DNA of 40,187 bases. Source: Bacteroidales bacterium UBA3388. GTDB lineage: Bacteria; Bacteroidota; Bacteroidia; Bacteroidales; P3. Positions 1-8,013 of this stretch are shown piece by piece; within the stretch, counting starts at the first letter, position 1; each line of letters begins with the position of its first letter. A model generated the notes under the pieces. The model was not told where the DNA came from. It did no database searches and saw only the letters and a list, made by a program, of their open reading frames with translations. Where the stretch lies: assembly GCA_002358855.1 (NCBI GenBank), contig DEPQ01000059.1, forward strand, positions 1-40,187, given 5' to 3'. A program made the position numbers and the translations under genes.

Positions 1-28
1 TTGAAAATATCGCAAGCATTCGGGCTTA

Positions 29-60
29 ACTTGTGGAAAAACAAGTTTATTTTATATTTT
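29..60 (+). terminator. Possible terminator of a plus-strand gene lying mostly outside the window
   Basis: The 6-bp inverted repeat ACTTGT (29-34) / ACAAGT (41-46) with a 6-nt loop is followed by a T-rich run (47-60), as for an intrinsic terminator read on the plus strand. A plus-strand reading frame comes in from the left edge and stops with TAA at 27-29 (tail ENIASIRA), so this may be the end of a gene convergent with the fusion gene on the other strand. The stem is short and the upstream gene is unseen, so this is tentative. Confidence 0.35.
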
Positions 61-80
61 CCTATTGTTTTACTTCTCCT

Positions 81-3000
81 TTACTTTATAATCGTAAAGG
101 TTGTTGTTGTTTTGTTGTTTTTTTCGTCTGTGGCGATTATTTTTAGTTTGTTTTCGCCTTGTGGAATCTCGCTTACAGGGCAGAATATTGTGGAGGTTTT
201 GCCGTCATATTCCATTAAATGCCATTTGTCGTTAAGATATGCGTTTATGTTTCTTATTCCTGCGAGGTTGTCTGTTACTTTTATTTGGACAAACTTTTGT
301 TTTGGGTTGAGTTTTTGGTTGTCCTTAAAGTTTTTTGCTGTGATTTTTGGTGCTGTTGTGTCGATTTCTATTGCGTAACGACCAAAGTCAAATGTGCTTG
401 CTACTATGTAGTCTCCTTCTGCTTTGCCTCCGATTGATGTTTTGCCTCCTTTGTCGCTTATTCTTACGATTAGGGCTTTGTTTTTATCGGTTAAATTTCG
501 GTTGTAGCGGAGTTTCATTGTGTATTTTTTGTGTAGCGGCACTGTGTTGCTGCCTATTTGATGTATACAGCCGTATTTGCCTTGTGAATAGGAGTATTGC
601 AGATCTAAGTCTTCGTAAAGAGCGTTTGCAGGTACGGATATTTGACTTAAATCGTTTGTGTTAAATGTAAGTCCCTTTGAGTAAGAAATATGTTTTATGC
701 CTTTTTGCTGTTTGTTCTCTGTTGTTTGTTGTCCTTTCTGTCCATCGGATTTTAAAAAGAAATAGTATGTGTTTTTATTCTTTTTTTCGTCTTCTAAAAC
801 TATTGTAATCTTTTTTGTTTCTCCGTTTTTAAGGCTTATGATTCCTTTGTTGGCGTATGTAACATTAGAGAATTTGCAACCGGGTAATTGTTTTGTGCTT
901 AGCATTCTTTTGCCTTTTGTTTTAAGGTATGCGTAATCTATTATTGCGTTTGCATATCTTTGTTCGGTGAAAGAAAACGCATTGTTATTGTAGCGAAATA
1001 TCAACTTGTCATCAACAAAAAGTTTTGAATCATAGACACCGTTTTTTTCGGTACTGCCATTTGAGCGGTCGTAAGCCTCAAAACAAATATAGAAATCTCC
1101 TTCTAAATTTATTGTATCGTTTAAGAGGGAGTTTTTTCCGCTTTTTATGTTGAAAAATGTTTCTTCGTTTTTGCCGTTTATTGTAGATGCTTTGTTGTTT
1201 GGCACAATTCTTACGCTATAAAGAGTAGGGGCGAGATTGTCTTGAAGATTTAGCCCCATATTTACAGGGTTTATTGTTTTTTGTGAAGAAGTGTTGCGAA
1301 TTTCATAATGAAGATGAGGACCGCCTGAGGAACCTGTGTTTCCCGAATAAGCAATAGTATCTCCTTTTTTAAGTTTCAATGCTCCTTTTGGTACATATAA
1401 ATCAAAAACGTATGATTTTATCTTGTATTGATGAGCCTTTACGTATTTTGCAATTTCGCCTGCGTAATTTTCTAAGTGCATATAAACTGTTGTATAGCCG
1501 TTTGTGTGATCTATGTAGAGGTTTTTGCCTCCTCCATATACTTGAACTTTTATTCGAGAGACTTCTCCGTCAAAAGGACATACAACAACCTGTCCTGTAA
1601 CTGCGTTTGTACGAAGGTCAATGCCTGAATGAAAATGATTTGAGCGTAATTCTCCAAAGTGTCCCGAAGATGCAAGAGATATTTTTAATGGAGAAAGAAA
1701 ATCTTTGCACGATTGAGCATTAAGAAAATAAGGACTTGCAAAAAAGAATAAAACAATTGCTGGTTTAAAAATTGTTTTTGCCCATTTGGAACGGTAATAA
1801 TAAACAAGATATGCTAATAATGCAATAGCCCATGATACAGGTGCTCCAATCCAAATGCCTTTTGTTCCAAAATCTAAGGAAAGAAAATAAGAGATAGGAA
1901 GTCTTATTATCCACAATGAAAGAATGCTGATTAGCATAGGGAAGAATGTGTCTCCCAAACCTCTGAAAAACGATTGAAAAATATTCATAGCCGAAAGTAT
2001 TATCCAGAATAATCCCATTATAAGCAGGTAATCATAACCTATTTGCAAGACTTCGGGTGTTTGAGAAAAGAAATTCATAATCCCTTTCCCAAAGAAACAA
2101 AACACAATTGCTGTAATCACACTGATAATGCTTGTGATTTGAAGAGAATGTGCAAGAGATTTTTTTACTCTTATATACATTGCTGCTCCATAGTTTTGAC
2201 CTACAAAAGAGGATAGGGCAGAGGAGAAATTAAGTATTAGTAAAAGAGCAATAGATTCTACTCTTGATGCTGCGGAATAAGCCGTTAGAGCATCGGAACC
2301 GAACATTGCAACAATTCCCACTATAAAAATTTGAGATAAAGCAATGACGGATTGTTGTATTCCTGTTGGAAAACCTATTTTTATTATTTCTTTTAAGATT
2401 GTTTTGTCAAAATATTTTTCTGCTTTACGGATTCTAAGATAAGGATTCGTTCTTTGTAAATGAATAAACAAAGTAATAAATGCCAAAGCCTGCGAAATTA
2501 CCGTTGCCCACGCAGTAGAATTTAAATCCCATTTACATATAGCCAAGAAAATGTATGAAAGGATTCCGTTTAGTATGTTTGCAGCAATCAGATAATAGAG
2601 TTGAGTTTTACTATCTCCTAATCCCCTAAGAATACTTACCGCACTATTGAAACAAAACGAGAAAAACATTCCTATCATATATATTCTCATATAGGAAACC
2701 GCTAAGTCGCAAACTTCTTTTTCAAGATTGAGAAGAGAAAATATTTCTTCGGTAAAAATAATGCTAAGGGAACAAACAATGAGTCCAAGAATTATAAAAA
2801 AAATGTAAAAAGTGCTGATTATTAAAGGAATTTTTTCAAATTGTTTTGCTCCAAAAAAATGAGAAACTACTACACTCGCTCCCGAGCCTATGCCAATTAT
2901 TAAAGAGATTAAAAAAAATACAATAGGATATACTGTTCCGACTGCAGCCAAAGCCACATCTCCAAGAAAATGTCCTACAAATACGCTATTGACAAGATTG

Positions 3001-3089
3001 TATAATTGCAAAAATAAATTCCCCAACATTAGGGGAATACTAAATAAGAAAATATTTCTTCCAATACTACCTTTTGTAAAGTCTCTCAT
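81..3089 (-). CDS. MATE-family transporter fused in frame to an M23 metallopeptidase
   Basis: One 1,002-residue frame holds two complete proteins. Residues ~1-435 are a 12-helix MATE (multi-antimicrobial extrusion) transporter, a cation-coupled drug/metabolite exporter. Residues ~444-459 look exactly like a signal peptide (AIVLFFFASPYFLNA followed by Q). The rest is a Bacteroidota-type M23 peptidase (LytM fold) that would cut peptidoglycan cross-links: zinc motif HSGID with H487 and D491, and HLH at 592-594. Its C-terminal part is beta-rich. MATE proteins have a cytoplasmic C-terminus, so the former signal peptide would act as helix 13 and place the peptidase in the periplasm. I chose the Met at 3089 over the one at 3110 because the latter overlaps the upstream gene and 3089 starts the usual MATE N-terminus (MRDFTKGS). 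No ATG, GTG or TTG lies at the junction. An ATT codon (1772-1770) stands where an M23 start would be expected. The MATE and M23 calls are strong; whether one polypeptide is made is inference. Confidence 0.85.
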   Translation of the reverse strand: MRDFTKGSIGRNIFLFSIPLMLGNLFLQLYNLVNSVFVGHFLGDVALAAVGTVYPIVFFLISLIIGIGSGASVVVSHFFGAKQFEKIPLIISTFYIFFIILGLIVCSLSIIFTEEIFSLLNLEKEVCDLAVSYMRIYMIGMFFSFCFNSAVSILRGLGDSKTQLYYLIAANILNGILSYIFLAICKWDLNSTAWATVISQALAFITLFIHLQRTNPYLRIRKAEKYFDKTILKEIIKIGFPTGIQQSVIALSQIFIVGIVAMFGSDALTAYSAASRVESIALLLILNFSSALSSFVGQNYGAAMYIRVKKSLAHSLQITSIISVITAIVFCFFGKGIMNFFSQTPEVLQIGYDYLLIMGLFWIILSAMNIFQSFFRGLGDTFFPMLISILSLWIIRLPISYFLSLDFGTKGIWIGAPVSWAIALLAYLVYYYRSKWAKTIFKPAIVLFFFASPYFLNAQSCKDFLSPLKISLASSGHFGELRSNHFHSGIDLRTNAVTGQVVVCPFDGEVSRIKVQVYGGGKNLYIDHTNGYTTVYMHLENYAGEIAKYVKAHQYKIKSYVFDLYVPKGALKLKKGDTIAYSGNTGSSGGPHLHYEIRNTSSQKTINPVNMGLNLQDNLAPTLYSVRIVPNNKASTINGKNEETFFNIKSGKNSLLNDTINLEGDFYICFEAYDRSNGSTEKNGVYDSKLFVDDKLIFRYNNNAFSFTEQRYANAIIDYAYLKTKGKRMLSTKQLPGCKFSNVTYANKGIISLKNGETKKITIVLEDEKKNKNTYYFFLKSDGQKGQQTTENKQQKGIKHISYSKGLTFNTNDLSQISVPANALYEDLDLQYSYSQGKYGCIHQIGSNTVPLHKKYTMKLRYNRNLTDKNKALIVRISDKGGKTSIGGKAEGDYIVASTFDFGRYAIEIDTTAPKITAKNFKDNQKLNPKQKFVQIKVTDNLAGIRNINAYLNDKWHLMEYDGKTSTIFCPVSEIPQGENKLKIIATDEKNNKTTTTFTIIK

Positions 3090-3094
3090 TTTGT

Positions 3095-3904
3095 TTAAAT
3101 GGCAAAACAAGAGTATGTAAAGGACAATAAACGTTGTTTTATTACTTCTCGCGATTCTATGTGTCCCATGTGTCCTACGTTATCCAAGATTAAAACCTCG
3201 GAATGTTTAGGAAAACTTGCCTGAGCAATGACCATGTCTAATTGAATGCGAGGATCTTGCTTTCCAATAATGAATAAAACAGGAATGTCTATTGTTCTGA
3301 GAAGTTCTATTTTAGATGTGCGAGTTGCAATGCCTTTTTGTGCTAATATAAGACCTTCTGCCTTTGAGTCAAGAGCAGAATCTTGCAGGTCTTTAATCTC
3401 ATAATAAAATTTATCGCGACTTGCAGGTGCAAAAAGATTAGGAATAAAACTAATTATGAAGTTTGCACGATTTTGATTTATGATATTGCAAGTTTGTTCT
3501 CTCTTTTCTTTTACGTTATTGCCATCTGGCAAAGCGTGAGAGTGAAGAAGACAAAGTCCTTTTAAGTATTGTGGGTATGCTTCGGCAAATGCCAATGATA
3601 TATAACCACCCATAGAATGCCCAACCATAACACACTCTTTTATATCTAAGTGGTCTAAAACTGTTTTGATGGCTTCGGCTTGTAATTCCATAGTACAAGG
3701 TGTGTCTTCAAACCATTCGCTTTGTCCATGACCTAAAAGATCAATTGTAACAACTCTTATTTCTCTCATATAAGAGAAAACGTAATATGACCATACTCTT
3801 AAATCCATCATAAACCCGTGTATCAAAACCAAAACGATATCTCCATTACCCTCGTCTTGATAATGCAGATTTATTCCTTTGAAATCTAATGTATGATGTG
3901 TCAT
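3095..3904 (-). CDS. Alpha/beta hydrolase
   Basis: A 269-residue soluble alpha/beta-hydrolase-fold protein without a signal peptide. The oxyanion-hole HG motif is at residues 29-30, the nucleophile elbow GHSMG contains Ser97, and the likely acid and base are Asp217 (GKQDPR) and His245 (NVGHMGH), so the catalytic triad is intact. The family includes esterases, haloperoxidase-like enzymes and BioH-like proteins; the substrate cannot be read from sequence. It lies 5 nt upstream of the MATE-M23 gene on the same strand and is probably cotranscribed with it. A TAATTTTG promoter element lies about 30 nt upstream. Confidence 0.9.
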   Translation of the reverse strand: MTHHTLDFKGINLHYQDEGNGDIVLVLIHGFMMDLRVWSYYVFSYMREIRVVTIDLLGHGQSEWFEDTPCTMELQAEAIKTVLDHLDIKECVMVGHSMGGYISLAFAEAYPQYLKGLCLLHSHALPDGNNVKEKREQTCNIINQNRANFIISFIPNLFAPASRDKFYYEIKDLQDSALDSKAEGLILAQKGIATRTSKIELLRTIDIPVLFIIGKQDPRIQLDMVIAQASFPKHSEVLILDNVGHMGHIESREVIKQRLLSFTYSCFAI

Positions 3905-3934
3905 TTGTTTTATTTTTTTTCTAATAAGAGACTA

Positions 3935-3942
3935 CAAAATTA
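3935..3942 (-). promoter_or_regulatory. -7 element (TAATTTTG) for the hydrolase/MATE-M23 operon
   Basis: On the minus strand TAATTTTG matches the Bacteroidota TAnnTTTG element. A one-mismatch -33 element (TTTC, 3965-3962) lies 19 nt upstream. The start codon at 3904 follows 30 nt later. Confidence 0.5.
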
Positions 3943-3996
3943 TAAGTTATCTTTGAAATATGAAAGTTTTTTGTCGAAAATATGACAAAATGCTAT

Positions 3997-4044
3997 TATT
4001 TTTGCAAAGAAAAATAATTTTGAAACAAAGTTTGTGTAAATTTG
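3997..4044 (+). promoter_or_regulatory. Candidate murB promoter elements (two TAnnTTTG matches)
   Basis: TATTTTTG (3997-4004) and TAAATTTG (4037-4044) both match the -7 consensus upstream of the ATG at 4068. TTTG at 3970-3973 lies 23 nt before the first, and TTTG at 4019-4022 lies 14 nt before the second. Neither spacing is the ideal 19, so which one is used is uncertain. Confidence 0.4.
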
Positions 4045-4067
4045 TACGGCGTAAAAATATAGAAAAT

Positions 4068-5072
4068 ATGGCAAAAAAAAATCTAAAACTGCTCAATACG
4101 TTTGCAATTGATTGTGTTGCGAAAGATTTTGTAGAGTTTTATTCTGAAAATGATTTTGAAAAAATTGATAAAGCCTATAAAGAATCTCAAAAAGTGCATA
4201 TTCTTGCAGGAGGAAGCAACACTGTGTTTTTAAATGAGGAGTTTGAGGGTACGATAATAAAGATTGAAAACAAGGGGAAAAAGATAATTTCTGAAGAAGT
4301 AGATTCTGTCGCAATTGAAGTAAACTCTGGTGAAAATTGGGCAGAGTTTGTGCGTTGGGCGTGTTTGAATGGTTTTTCTGGATTAGAGAATTTGGCTGCT
4401 ATTCCTGGTCAAGTAGGAGCCTCTCCCGTTCAAAACATTGGAGCATATGGTATGCAAGTTTCCGATCGCATTCTTTGGGTTGAGGTGCACAATATGAAAA
4501 CTTCTGATAATTATAGAATAATGAATGCAGATTGTGAGTTTGATTATCGTTTTTCTCGTTGGAAAACCTCACATAAAGAAGAATTGATTTATAAGGTAGT
4601 TTTCTTGTTAGATAAAGTCTTTCAGCCACAGTTAGATTATGCGGCAATTCGCTCATATTTAGAAGAAAATAAGATAAATGAAGTTTCTCCTTTGCAGATG
4701 TGTGAAATTGTTACCGAAATTCGTAATTCTAAGTTGCCAGACCCTGAAATACTTCCAAATGCTGGTTCTTTCTTTAAAAATCCCACTATTAGCCAAGAAC
4801 AATTTGAAGATTTGAAACAAAGATTTCCTCAAATAGTTAGTTTCTCTCAGTCAAATGCAGTGAAATTGTCTGCTGCGTGGTTAATAGAACAATGTGGATT
4901 TAAAGGCAAACGCTATGATTGTCTTGGAATGCATGTAAAACAAGCATTAGTGATGGTAAATTATGGCGATGCAAAAGGAAAAGATGTTTTAAATTTTGCG
5001 AATTTGGTAATTGAAACAGTAAAAGAAAAATTTGGAGTCCAACTTGAAATTGAAGCACACTTGATTAAATAA
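4068..5072 (+). CDS. murB: UDP-N-acetylenolpyruvoylglucosamine reductase MurB
   Basis: MurB is a cytoplasmic FAD enzyme that reduces UDP-GlcNAc-enolpyruvate with NADPH to UDP-MurNAc, the second committed step of peptidoglycan precursor synthesis. The 334-residue protein shows the FAD-binding signature (LAGGSNTVF), the type I MurB block GLENLAAIPGQVGASPVQNI followed by GAYG, the catalytic-serine loop NAGSFFKNP (Ser234), EQCGFKG, and a C-terminal LEIEAHLI segment carrying the conserved acidic residue. The frame opens upstream at 3960, but the ATG at 4068 (MAKKNLK) fits the family N-terminus, and the 36 extra residues are of low complexity and cover the promoter region. A conserved-type hypothetical gene follows after 20 nt, probably in the same transcript. 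Confidence 0.97.
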   Translation: MAKKNLKLLNTFAIDCVAKDFVEFYSENDFEKIDKAYKESQKVHILAGGSNTVFLNEEFEGTIIKIENKGKKIISEEVDSVAIEVNSGENWAEFVRWACLNGFSGLENLAAIPGQVGASPVQNIGAYGMQVSDRILWVEVHNMKTSDNYRIMNADCEFDYRFSRWKTSHKEELIYKVVFLLDKVFQPQLDYAAIRSYLEENKINEVSPLQMCEIVTEIRNSKLPDPEILPNAGSFFKNPTISQEQFEDLKQRFPQIVSFSQSNAVKLSAAWLIEQCGFKGKRYDCLGMHVKQALVMVNYGDAKGKDVLNFANLVIETVKEKFGVQLEIEAHLIK

Positions 5073-5092
5073 ATAAAAACAAATAAATAGAA

Positions 5093-5689
5093 ATGAAAAT
5101 AACTATAGAAGAATTTTGGAATCGCTTTAAAGAAAAGAGCGACAAACTAATGGATTTAGATTCCTTGGATTCAAAAGAACAAGATGAGATTTTAAACTCT
5201 GTTGATAGTGATTTGAAACAATATAGTCAAGGACTGTCGTTGGAAATAGGTAAATTAGGTACAAATGGTCGTAAATTAACTCTTACAGCCGAAGGAGATG
5301 TGGATTATTTTGAGGATTTGATAAATCTGTATGAACAATCTCCTATTTTGGATTTTTGGGATATTGTAGCCTTTAAGCAAGGTAAAGGAGCGAATGTCAG
5401 CATTAGTTTTGAAAATTATCATTTGAGTAGTAAAAAGATGTGGTTTATGCCAATGGAAAACGAAGAAGATTCAGAAATGCTTGGACTTCAAATAGCCTTA
5501 GACTCAAAAGAAACAGAAGATGAAGATTTATTAGTTGCAGTTTATTCTCTTATTGAAGAAATGATAGGCGAATATGAATGTGCAACAATGCTTTCTTATT
5601 TTGAATTAACGACTATTTCTGACAATATGGAAGAAAGGGGTTTTAAACCATTGACAGAATTGCCCGAATTTATAGAAATGTTATCATAA
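5093..5689 (+). CDS. Hypothetical acidic cytoplasmic protein
   Basis: A 198-residue protein without signal peptide or membrane segment. It is rich in Asp and Glu and has regular alpha/beta character: an N-terminal helix (EEFWNRFKEKSDKL), a mid-section (LEIGKLGTNGRKLTLTAEGD) that looks like a beta hairpin, then SPILDFWDIVAFKQGKG and a C-terminal ELTTISDN region. The pattern resembles DUF695-like uncharacterised Bacteroidota proteins, but I cannot assign a family firmly. It follows murB by 20 nt and ends at a hairpin shared with the convergent glycosyltransferase gene. Confidence 0.85.
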   Translation: MKITIEEFWNRFKEKSDKLMDLDSLDSKEQDEILNSVDSDLKQYSQGLSLEIGKLGTNGRKLTLTAEGDVDYFEDLINLYEQSPILDFWDIVAFKQGKGANVSISFENYHLSSKKMWFMPMENEEDSEMLGLQIALDSKETEDEDLLVAVYSLIEEMIGEYECATMLSYFELTTISDNMEERGFKPLTELPEFIEMLS

Positions 5690-5701
5690 TTCAAAGATTC
5701 A

Positions 5702-5733
5702 AAGCCTTTGCTAATCAAAATTAGTAAAGGCTT
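5702..5733. terminator. Convergent-gene hairpin
   Basis: A 14-bp stem (AAGCCTTTGCTAAT / ATTAGTAAAGGCTT, one G-U pair) with a CAAA loop lies between the plus-strand hypothetical gene and the minus-strand glycosyltransferase gene. Its right arm contains the latter's stop codon (5721-5723). Neither side has a clean T-tract, so it may act as a bidirectional but weak terminator or as an RNA 3'-end stabiliser. Confidence 0.65.
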
Positions 5734-7886
5734 ACTTGATTTAAAGCATCTAAATACTCATCTGCTAATTTATCTTCGCCAGTTTCTCTGTAATGTCTTT
5801 CCATGTAAGAATACAATCTTATATATGCTTGTCTATCATCAAGCCCCATTCCTTTATATAACTTAAATAGCATTCCAAGCGTGTTTTCGTCTGCAACGCC
5901 TAATTCAATTATTTTTAGCAAATAGCCTTCGGCTTTATCTGTATCGCCTAATTGAAACATAATATTTGCTATTAGTTCGTAGGCAGCAGGATATTTGGGA
6001 TTATATAAAGTTATTAGATTATTCAATGTAAATAATGATTCATCAACTTGGTTTTTCATCAAAAGGGCATAACCTTTGAAGTAATTCGCATTCTCATGTT
6101 CTGGATTATATCTTAGTAATCTGTTAAGCAAAGCCAGAGAAGAATCTGCACGTTCAAGATATAGCGTATCTTCTTCCTGAGCCTTGTAAAGATATATTTG
6201 ACCTGAATTGAGTAATGCAGTTTCGTTTAAACTATCTTGTTGTAATGCTAAATTATAATGTTGCAATGCTACATCTAAATTCCCATTGTTTTTTGCGTTT
6301 GTACCATATAAATCGTTTTTGTCTTCTCTTTTTAAAACAATACAAATAGGTAATCCATCTACATCAACACTATAAACAGTGTTTTTAGGAGGAAAAGTTC
6401 CTTTTAAAAGGTGAGAAGGATATATTCCTGTGTTACAGAAAATCGCATAATCCCAATCAAATTCTCCTTTTTCGTTCCAGCGAACAAATTCTGTCTTAAA
6501 TTTTGTTGTGTCATTGCGAAAATAATAATCTATAATAGGTTTATGCCAGCAAGCAACGATAATTTTGTCGGAATTATTAGAATCTTTTTTTGCATTTTTC
6601 ATTATCCATTCGCTTGCATTTCTTAGAGAGTGGTAATAGTAGTCTAATTCATATTTTCCGTATGCTCCTTTTGTAGAACCGCAGAGTTGATTGAAGTAAA
6701 CATATTGATAAGGATTGTTTCTTACTGAATGAGAAATAGGGTGGAAAGAAAGAATAGCAAAACAACAAACAACTATTATTTTAATGTATTTGTTTTTTAT
6801 CAAATCTATTAGAGTTGAAATTCCAAGTGAGGCAAGTACAACAAGAGGTAAGTAAACGAAAATAAGATGTCGCCAACCTCCGTAAACATTTGAATTGTTC
6901 ATTGTTATCCAAACAAGCGGAAAAATTGTTGAAAAAAGCAAAACTGAATATAAAAACCAATTTTTGCGATTCTTATAAAGGAAAACTATTGACAAAACAA
7001 AGCCTAATAGAACCACAATAGGAATTGTGATTAGCATATATTTGCAAGAATAATACCAAGGTAAGTCATCGGACCATTGAGCAATACCTTCAAAGTTTTG
7101 TCGAATGGAAATCTCAAATTTATTCATATTTAAGAATGCGTTGAAAACGTTTGAGAATATTCCTTCTAAGGCGTATGGCCACACAAGTACAGTTAAGAAA
7201 TAGGAAACAATACAAACTCCTAACGAAATTAACAATGTCTTAAAGAAAACGGGCTTTAATTCTTCTCTTTTGTAGAGATAGTAAACCAAAGCGAACAATC
7301 CAAAGTAAGCAATCATTAAAAGACCTCCTACACGTACAGAAGTAGTTAAGAAAATAGAAAGAGTAAGCATTATGATTGTTGAAATCTTAAATTTTGGTAA
7401 TTGTTCCAAGAATTTTATTATGTAATAAATAGACATAATAGTAAATGTAGCAAAAGGAATGTCTTTAAGATTGTTGAAAGCGTGTCCAATGAATCTCGGA
7501 GATATTAAAAGTAAAATCACAGTGAGTGTTGCCGCTTTCCAACCGCCTAATTTTTTTGCCAAAAGTGCAGAGAAAATAATACCTAACCAAGCAATGATGT
7601 TGCAAAATAAGTGTCGGAGAGTCATATAGTTGTCAATACCGAAAGTTTTTATAACAAACTGAATAAAAGTGTCTGGGAACTGACTGTAAAACGGCAAATT
7701 ATTACTTTGGGTTGGTGTTGCAGCAGTTTTATCTTCTCCAAGAGTTTTGTAATAGTTAAAAACATCTTCCGAATGGTTTACGTGAAAATACTCATCTCCT
7801 GATGCACCCGCACCAAGTCCACAAATAACCAAATAAAGTAAGGCAATAACAGCCGAAATAATGAAAATATTTTTCCAATTCTTCAT
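5721..7886 (-). CDS. GT-C fold membrane glycosyltransferase with C-terminal TPR domain
   Basis: A 721-residue polytopic protein. After the first membrane helix (residues ~7-25) comes GDEYFH with the acidic pair Asp31-Glu32, the expected position of the catalytic acid in GT-C/PMT-like (GT39-related) transferases. The loop SPRFIGHAFNNLKDIPFATF also fits that family. About eleven hydrophobic segments follow up to residue ~390. A soluble region then leads into TPR-like helical pairs (~residues 545-700, e.g. DVALQHYNLALQQDSLNETA). Such enzymes use polyprenyl-phosphate sugars as donors and act at the outer face of the inner membrane; acceptor and sugar are unknown. The divergent neighbour is an O-antigen ligase/polymerase, so a role in surface polysaccharide or glycoprotein assembly is a reasonable inference. 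Confidence 0.85.
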   Translation of the reverse strand: MKNWKNIFIISAVIALLYLVICGLGAGASGDEYFHVNHSEDVFNYYKTLGEDKTAATPTQSNNLPFYSQFPDTFIQFVIKTFGIDNYMTLRHLFCNIIAWLGIIFSALLAKKLGGWKAATLTVILLLISPRFIGHAFNNLKDIPFATFTIMSIYYIIKFLEQLPKFKISTIIMLTLSIFLTTSVRVGGLLMIAYFGLFALVYYLYKREELKPVFFKTLLISLGVCIVSYFLTVLVWPYALEGIFSNVFNAFLNMNKFEISIRQNFEGIAQWSDDLPWYYSCKYMLITIPIVVLLGFVLSIVFLYKNRKNWFLYSVLLFSTIFPLVWITMNNSNVYGGWRHLIFVYLPLVVLASLGISTLIDLIKNKYIKIIVVCCFAILSFHPISHSVRNNPYQYVYFNQLCGSTKGAYGKYELDYYYHSLRNASEWIMKNAKKDSNNSDKIIVACWHKPIIDYYFRNDTTKFKTEFVRWNEKGEFDWDYAIFCNTGIYPSHLLKGTFPPKNTVYSVDVDGLPICIVLKREDKNDLYGTNAKNNGNLDVALQHYNLALQQDSLNETALLNSGQIYLYKAQEEDTLYLERADSSLALLNRLLRYNPEHENANYFKGYALLMKNQVDESLFTLNNLITLYNPKYPAAYELIANIMFQLGDTDKAEGYLLKIIELGVADENTLGMLFKLYKGMGLDDRQAYIRLYSYMERHYRETGEDKLADEYLDALNQVSLY

Positions 7887-7912
7887 CTCAAAAATCTTTT
7901 TGTTTAGATTAG

Positions 7913-7920
7913 CAAAAATA
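7913..7920 (-). promoter_or_regulatory. -7 element (TATTTTTG) for the GT-C gene
   Basis: A minus-strand TAnnTTTG match lies 26 nt upstream of the start codon at 7886. No TTTG sits at the ideal 19-nt spacing; the nearest is a TTG about 16 nt upstream. Confidence 0.4.
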
Positions 7921-7937
7921 ATACTTAAATTTGGAAC

Positions 7938-7979
7938 AATAAAACAAAGAAATAATTTTTTAATTCTTTGTTTTATTTT
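7938..7979. repeat. 42-nt dispersed repeat, copy 1
   Basis: This 42-nt sequence is identical to 18917-18958. It is an imperfect palindrome: AAAACAAAGAA pairs with TTCTTTGTTTT across an AT-rich centre. Here it lies between two divergent genes, so it is not the terminator of either; it runs directly into the -7 element of the ligase gene. Confidence 0.85.
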
Positions 7980-7980
7980 G

Positions 7981-7988
7981 TAATTTTG
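7981..7988 (+). promoter_or_regulatory. -7 element (TAATTTTG) for the O-antigen ligase gene
   Basis: A TAnnTTTG match lies 25 nt before the ATG at 8014. The region where the -33 element should be is occupied by the 42-nt repeat and has only T-runs (TTTT at 7957-7960), so the repeat may influence this promoter. Confidence 0.45.
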
Positions 7989-8013
7989 CAGAGATTTAAA
8001 AATAAGTTAAGAA

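Noticed and set aside
1..664. Plus-strand frames of 125, 72 and 105 residues over the start of the window
   Set aside because: They are antisense to the M23 peptidase coding sequence, are Cys/Phe/Leu-rich and look like no protein family.
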